Source: an uncultured Collinsella sp. (GTDB taxonomy: Bacteria; Actinomycetota; Coriobacteriia; Coriobacteriales; Coriobacteriaceae). From it: a stretch of DNA of 6,546 nucleotides. The notes beneath the pieces are model-generated. The model had not been told where the DNA came from. It saw only the letters and a program-made list of their open reading frames with translations, and did not search any database. This document shows, in pieces, positions 5,528-6,546 of this stretch (positions are counted from its first letter, which is position 1; each line of letters starts with the position of its first letter). The position numbers and the translations under genes are program-made. The stretch is from contig CAUGKA010000118.1 of assembly GCA_959599615.1 (NCBI GenBank), positions 1-6,546 on the forward strand, in the 5' to 3' direction.

Positions 5528-6088
5528 ATGTCCAACAGCGTTCAGCGTATGGCCAAGGCGGGCGAAAATATCAGGAAGCTTGGTTTTTGCATGGCAGCCG
5601 TTTTTGCAGGGATGCTCGTTGCTTTTGCCGCGTTGGTTGTTTACGTGATCTGGTATGCGGTTGCAAACGTTGCTTCTGTCGATTCTTTCGGTGTCGTGAC
5701 GCTTCTCAATGGCGGGTGCATCGTTATCCCAAGCGGACTGTGCCTGGCACTCGTCGTGGGTATTTCGCTTGTCGTTTTGTGCGGGATCAGCCGTAACATC
5801 TCGCGAGGCGTCTCGCCCTTTACCAAGACGCATGTGTGGCTTATCCGTGTTCTCGCGCTTGCCTTTGCTGTTAACGCCGCGGTTTCGCTTGTTGGTGCCT
5901 ATGGATCGGTCAATCTCACCATTGGCGGACTGGAGCTTTACATCGTGCCTCATTCCTTCGTTATTGAGATTTGCCAAGGCGCTACCTTTGATGCGGGGTC
6001 GTTTATCGGCGCAGTTGTCTGTCTGTTTATCTCGGCGATCTGGAGTTATGCCTCGCTGCTCCAAGAGCAGTCTGACGAGCTTGTGTAG
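5528..6088 (+). CDS. DUF2975-family membrane protein
   Basis: This 186-residue integral membrane protein has four predicted hydrophobic helices, at about 19-45, 65-87, 103-126 and 157-178. The SRGVSPFTKTHVWLIRVLAL segment (92-111) after helix two and the acidic tail following helix four (SLLQEQSDELV) fit the DUF2975 family. The function of that family is unknown; it is repeatedly found next to a small YozG-like XRE regulator, as here. The start at 5528 is chosen because GAGGG (5516-5520) lies 7 bases upstream and the protein then begins directly before helix one. An in-frame ATG at 5429 would add about 33 residues read through the operator dyad and is unlikely. The XRE gene begins 8 bases after the stop, so the two are one transcript. 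Family assignment is from remembered sequence style, not a search. Confidence 0.82.
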   Translation: MSNSVQRMAKAGENIRKLGFCMAAVFAGMLVAFAALVVYVIWYAVANVASVDSFGVVTLLNGGCIVIPSGLCLALVVGISLVVLCGISRNISRGVSPFTKTHVWLIRVLALAFAVNAAVSLVGAYGSVNLTIGGLELYIVPHSFVIEICQGATFDAGSFIGAVVCLFISAIWSYASLLQEQSDELV

Positions 6089-6096
6089 GAGGAAAC

Positions 6097-6426
6097 ATGA
6101 GCTATCTCATCATCGAGCTTGAGACGCAGCTGCTTAAGACCGGAAAGACCAGTGCTGATCTGATTCGAGCGACGGGGCATACTCCGGCTAATATTTCAAA
6201 GCTTAGAAACGGAAAGATAAAAGCTATTCGCCTAAAGACGCTCCTCGATATCTGTGATGAGCTTGATTGTCAACCGGGAGATATTATTCAGCGCGTGAGT
6301 GAGAAAGAGCTTGAGGAGCTTATTGTTGAGCGTGCAAAAAACGTTGTGAGGCAGATGCGGGACGGCGGAGGCAATGAGGCGTCGCTTCCGACATCAGTCT
6401 TTGCTGTCGATTTGAGCGACGAGTAG
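6097..6426 (+). CDS. XRE/YozG-type helix-turn-helix regulator
   Basis: This 109-residue DNA-binding protein has a Cro/CI-type helix-turn-helix at about 17-40, including DLIRATGHTPANISKLRNGK. It is followed by AIRLKTLLDICDELDCQPGDII (43-64), the end of the domain typical of small YozG-like regulators. Those are usually about 65-75 residues. This one carries an extra C-terminal charged helix (about 68-88) and a tail of unknown role. AGGAGG (6087-6092) overlaps the stop of the membrane-protein gene and lies 4 bases before the ATG, so translation is probably coupled. It likely regulates its own operon or responds to its membrane partner; neither is shown by sequence. The coding sequence appears richer in A and T than the signalling genes upstream. 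A strong terminator begins 35 bases after the stop. Confidence 0.9.
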   Translation: MSYLIIELETQLLKTGKTSADLIRATGHTPANISKLRNGKIKAIRLKTLLDICDELDCQPGDIIQRVSEKELEELIVERAKNVVRQMRDGGGNEASLPTSVFAVDLSDE

Positions 6427-6460
6427 CTTAAGGCGAACAACTAAAACGAAATATCAGCGT

Positions 6461-6494
6461 GAAGGGACCCGTGTCTAACACGGGTTCTTTCTTT
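6461..6494 (+). terminator. Intrinsic terminator of the DUF2975/XRE unit
   Basis: ACCCGTGT (6467-6474) and ACACGGGT (6478-6485) form an 8-bp perfect stem with a 3-base loop. Six further pairs, two of them G-U, extend it out to 6461 and 6491. The descending arm runs into TTCTTTCTTT, giving a rho-independent terminator for the plus strand 35 bases after the XRE stop codon. Confidence 0.88.
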
Positions 6495-6514
6495 AAAGGC
6501 TTTAGCCTGTGCGG

Positions 6515-6529
6515 GGCGCGCAGCGCGCC
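6515..6529. repeat. Short GC palindrome at the window edge
   Basis: GGCGCGC, A, GCGCGCC is a perfect 7-bp inverted repeat about one base. It lies after the last terminator and no gene is visible in 6495-6546. It may belong to a structure or gene outside the window, or be a chance feature of GC-rich DNA. Confidence 0.4.
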
Positions 6530-6546
6530 GCATCAGAAACCACCCG

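Overview
The window looks like chromosome from a high-GC (roughly 60%) Gram-positive bacterium. The best guess is a gut Coriobacteriia member such as Collinsella. The guess rests on codon use, protein style and the presence of a SEC-C type methionine aminopeptidase; no rRNA or single diagnostic gene confirms it.

Layout. (1) Bases 1-1801, minus strand: a radical SAM gene (COG0731/TYW1-like) is followed after 55 bp by a type I methionine aminopeptidase with an N-terminal SEC-C zinc motif (map). An 18-bp-stem intrinsic terminator closes this unit at 23-72. (2) Bases 1802-2026 are a divergent intergenic region. It holds the radical SAM ribosome binding site, a short hairpin, a small GTTAA/TTAAC dyad and a possible 21-codon leader ORF whose stop overlaps the next start (ATGA). 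(3) Bases 2027-2824, plus strand: an alpha/beta-fold hydrolase. (4) Bases 3036-5297, plus strand: a two-gene signalling unit. The first gene encodes a 626-residue cytoplasmic protein with a Cys-containing N-terminal region, a degenerate GGDEF domain, a receiver domain and an HD-GYP domain. Twenty-four bases later comes a stand-alone HPt protein. (5) Bases 5298-5527 are intergenic, with a 66-base near-perfect palindrome plus a third partial copy of its arm, then a separate 13-bp operator-like dyad. (6) Bases 5528-6426, plus strand: a DUF2975-type four-helix membrane protein and a small XRE/YozG-type regulator, closed by a strong terminator at 6461-6494. The last 50 bases hold only a short GC palindrome.

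How the genes may work together. The HPt protein probably exchanges phosphate with the receiver domain of the large protein, or with one encoded elsewhere, and so sets the activity of the HD-GYP phosphodiesterase. The GGDEF domain has lost its catalytic signature (GCDKF instead of GGDEF) but keeps an RxxD inhibitory-site motif. It therefore looks more like a c-di-GMP sensor than a cyclase. The DUF2975/XRE pair is a recurrent membrane-protein/regulator pair of unknown role, and the dyad just upstream is a natural candidate for autoregulation. No complete mobile element, CRISPR array, tRNA or rRNA was seen. The most unusual elements are the signalling protein's domain combination and the palindrome at 5320-5416.
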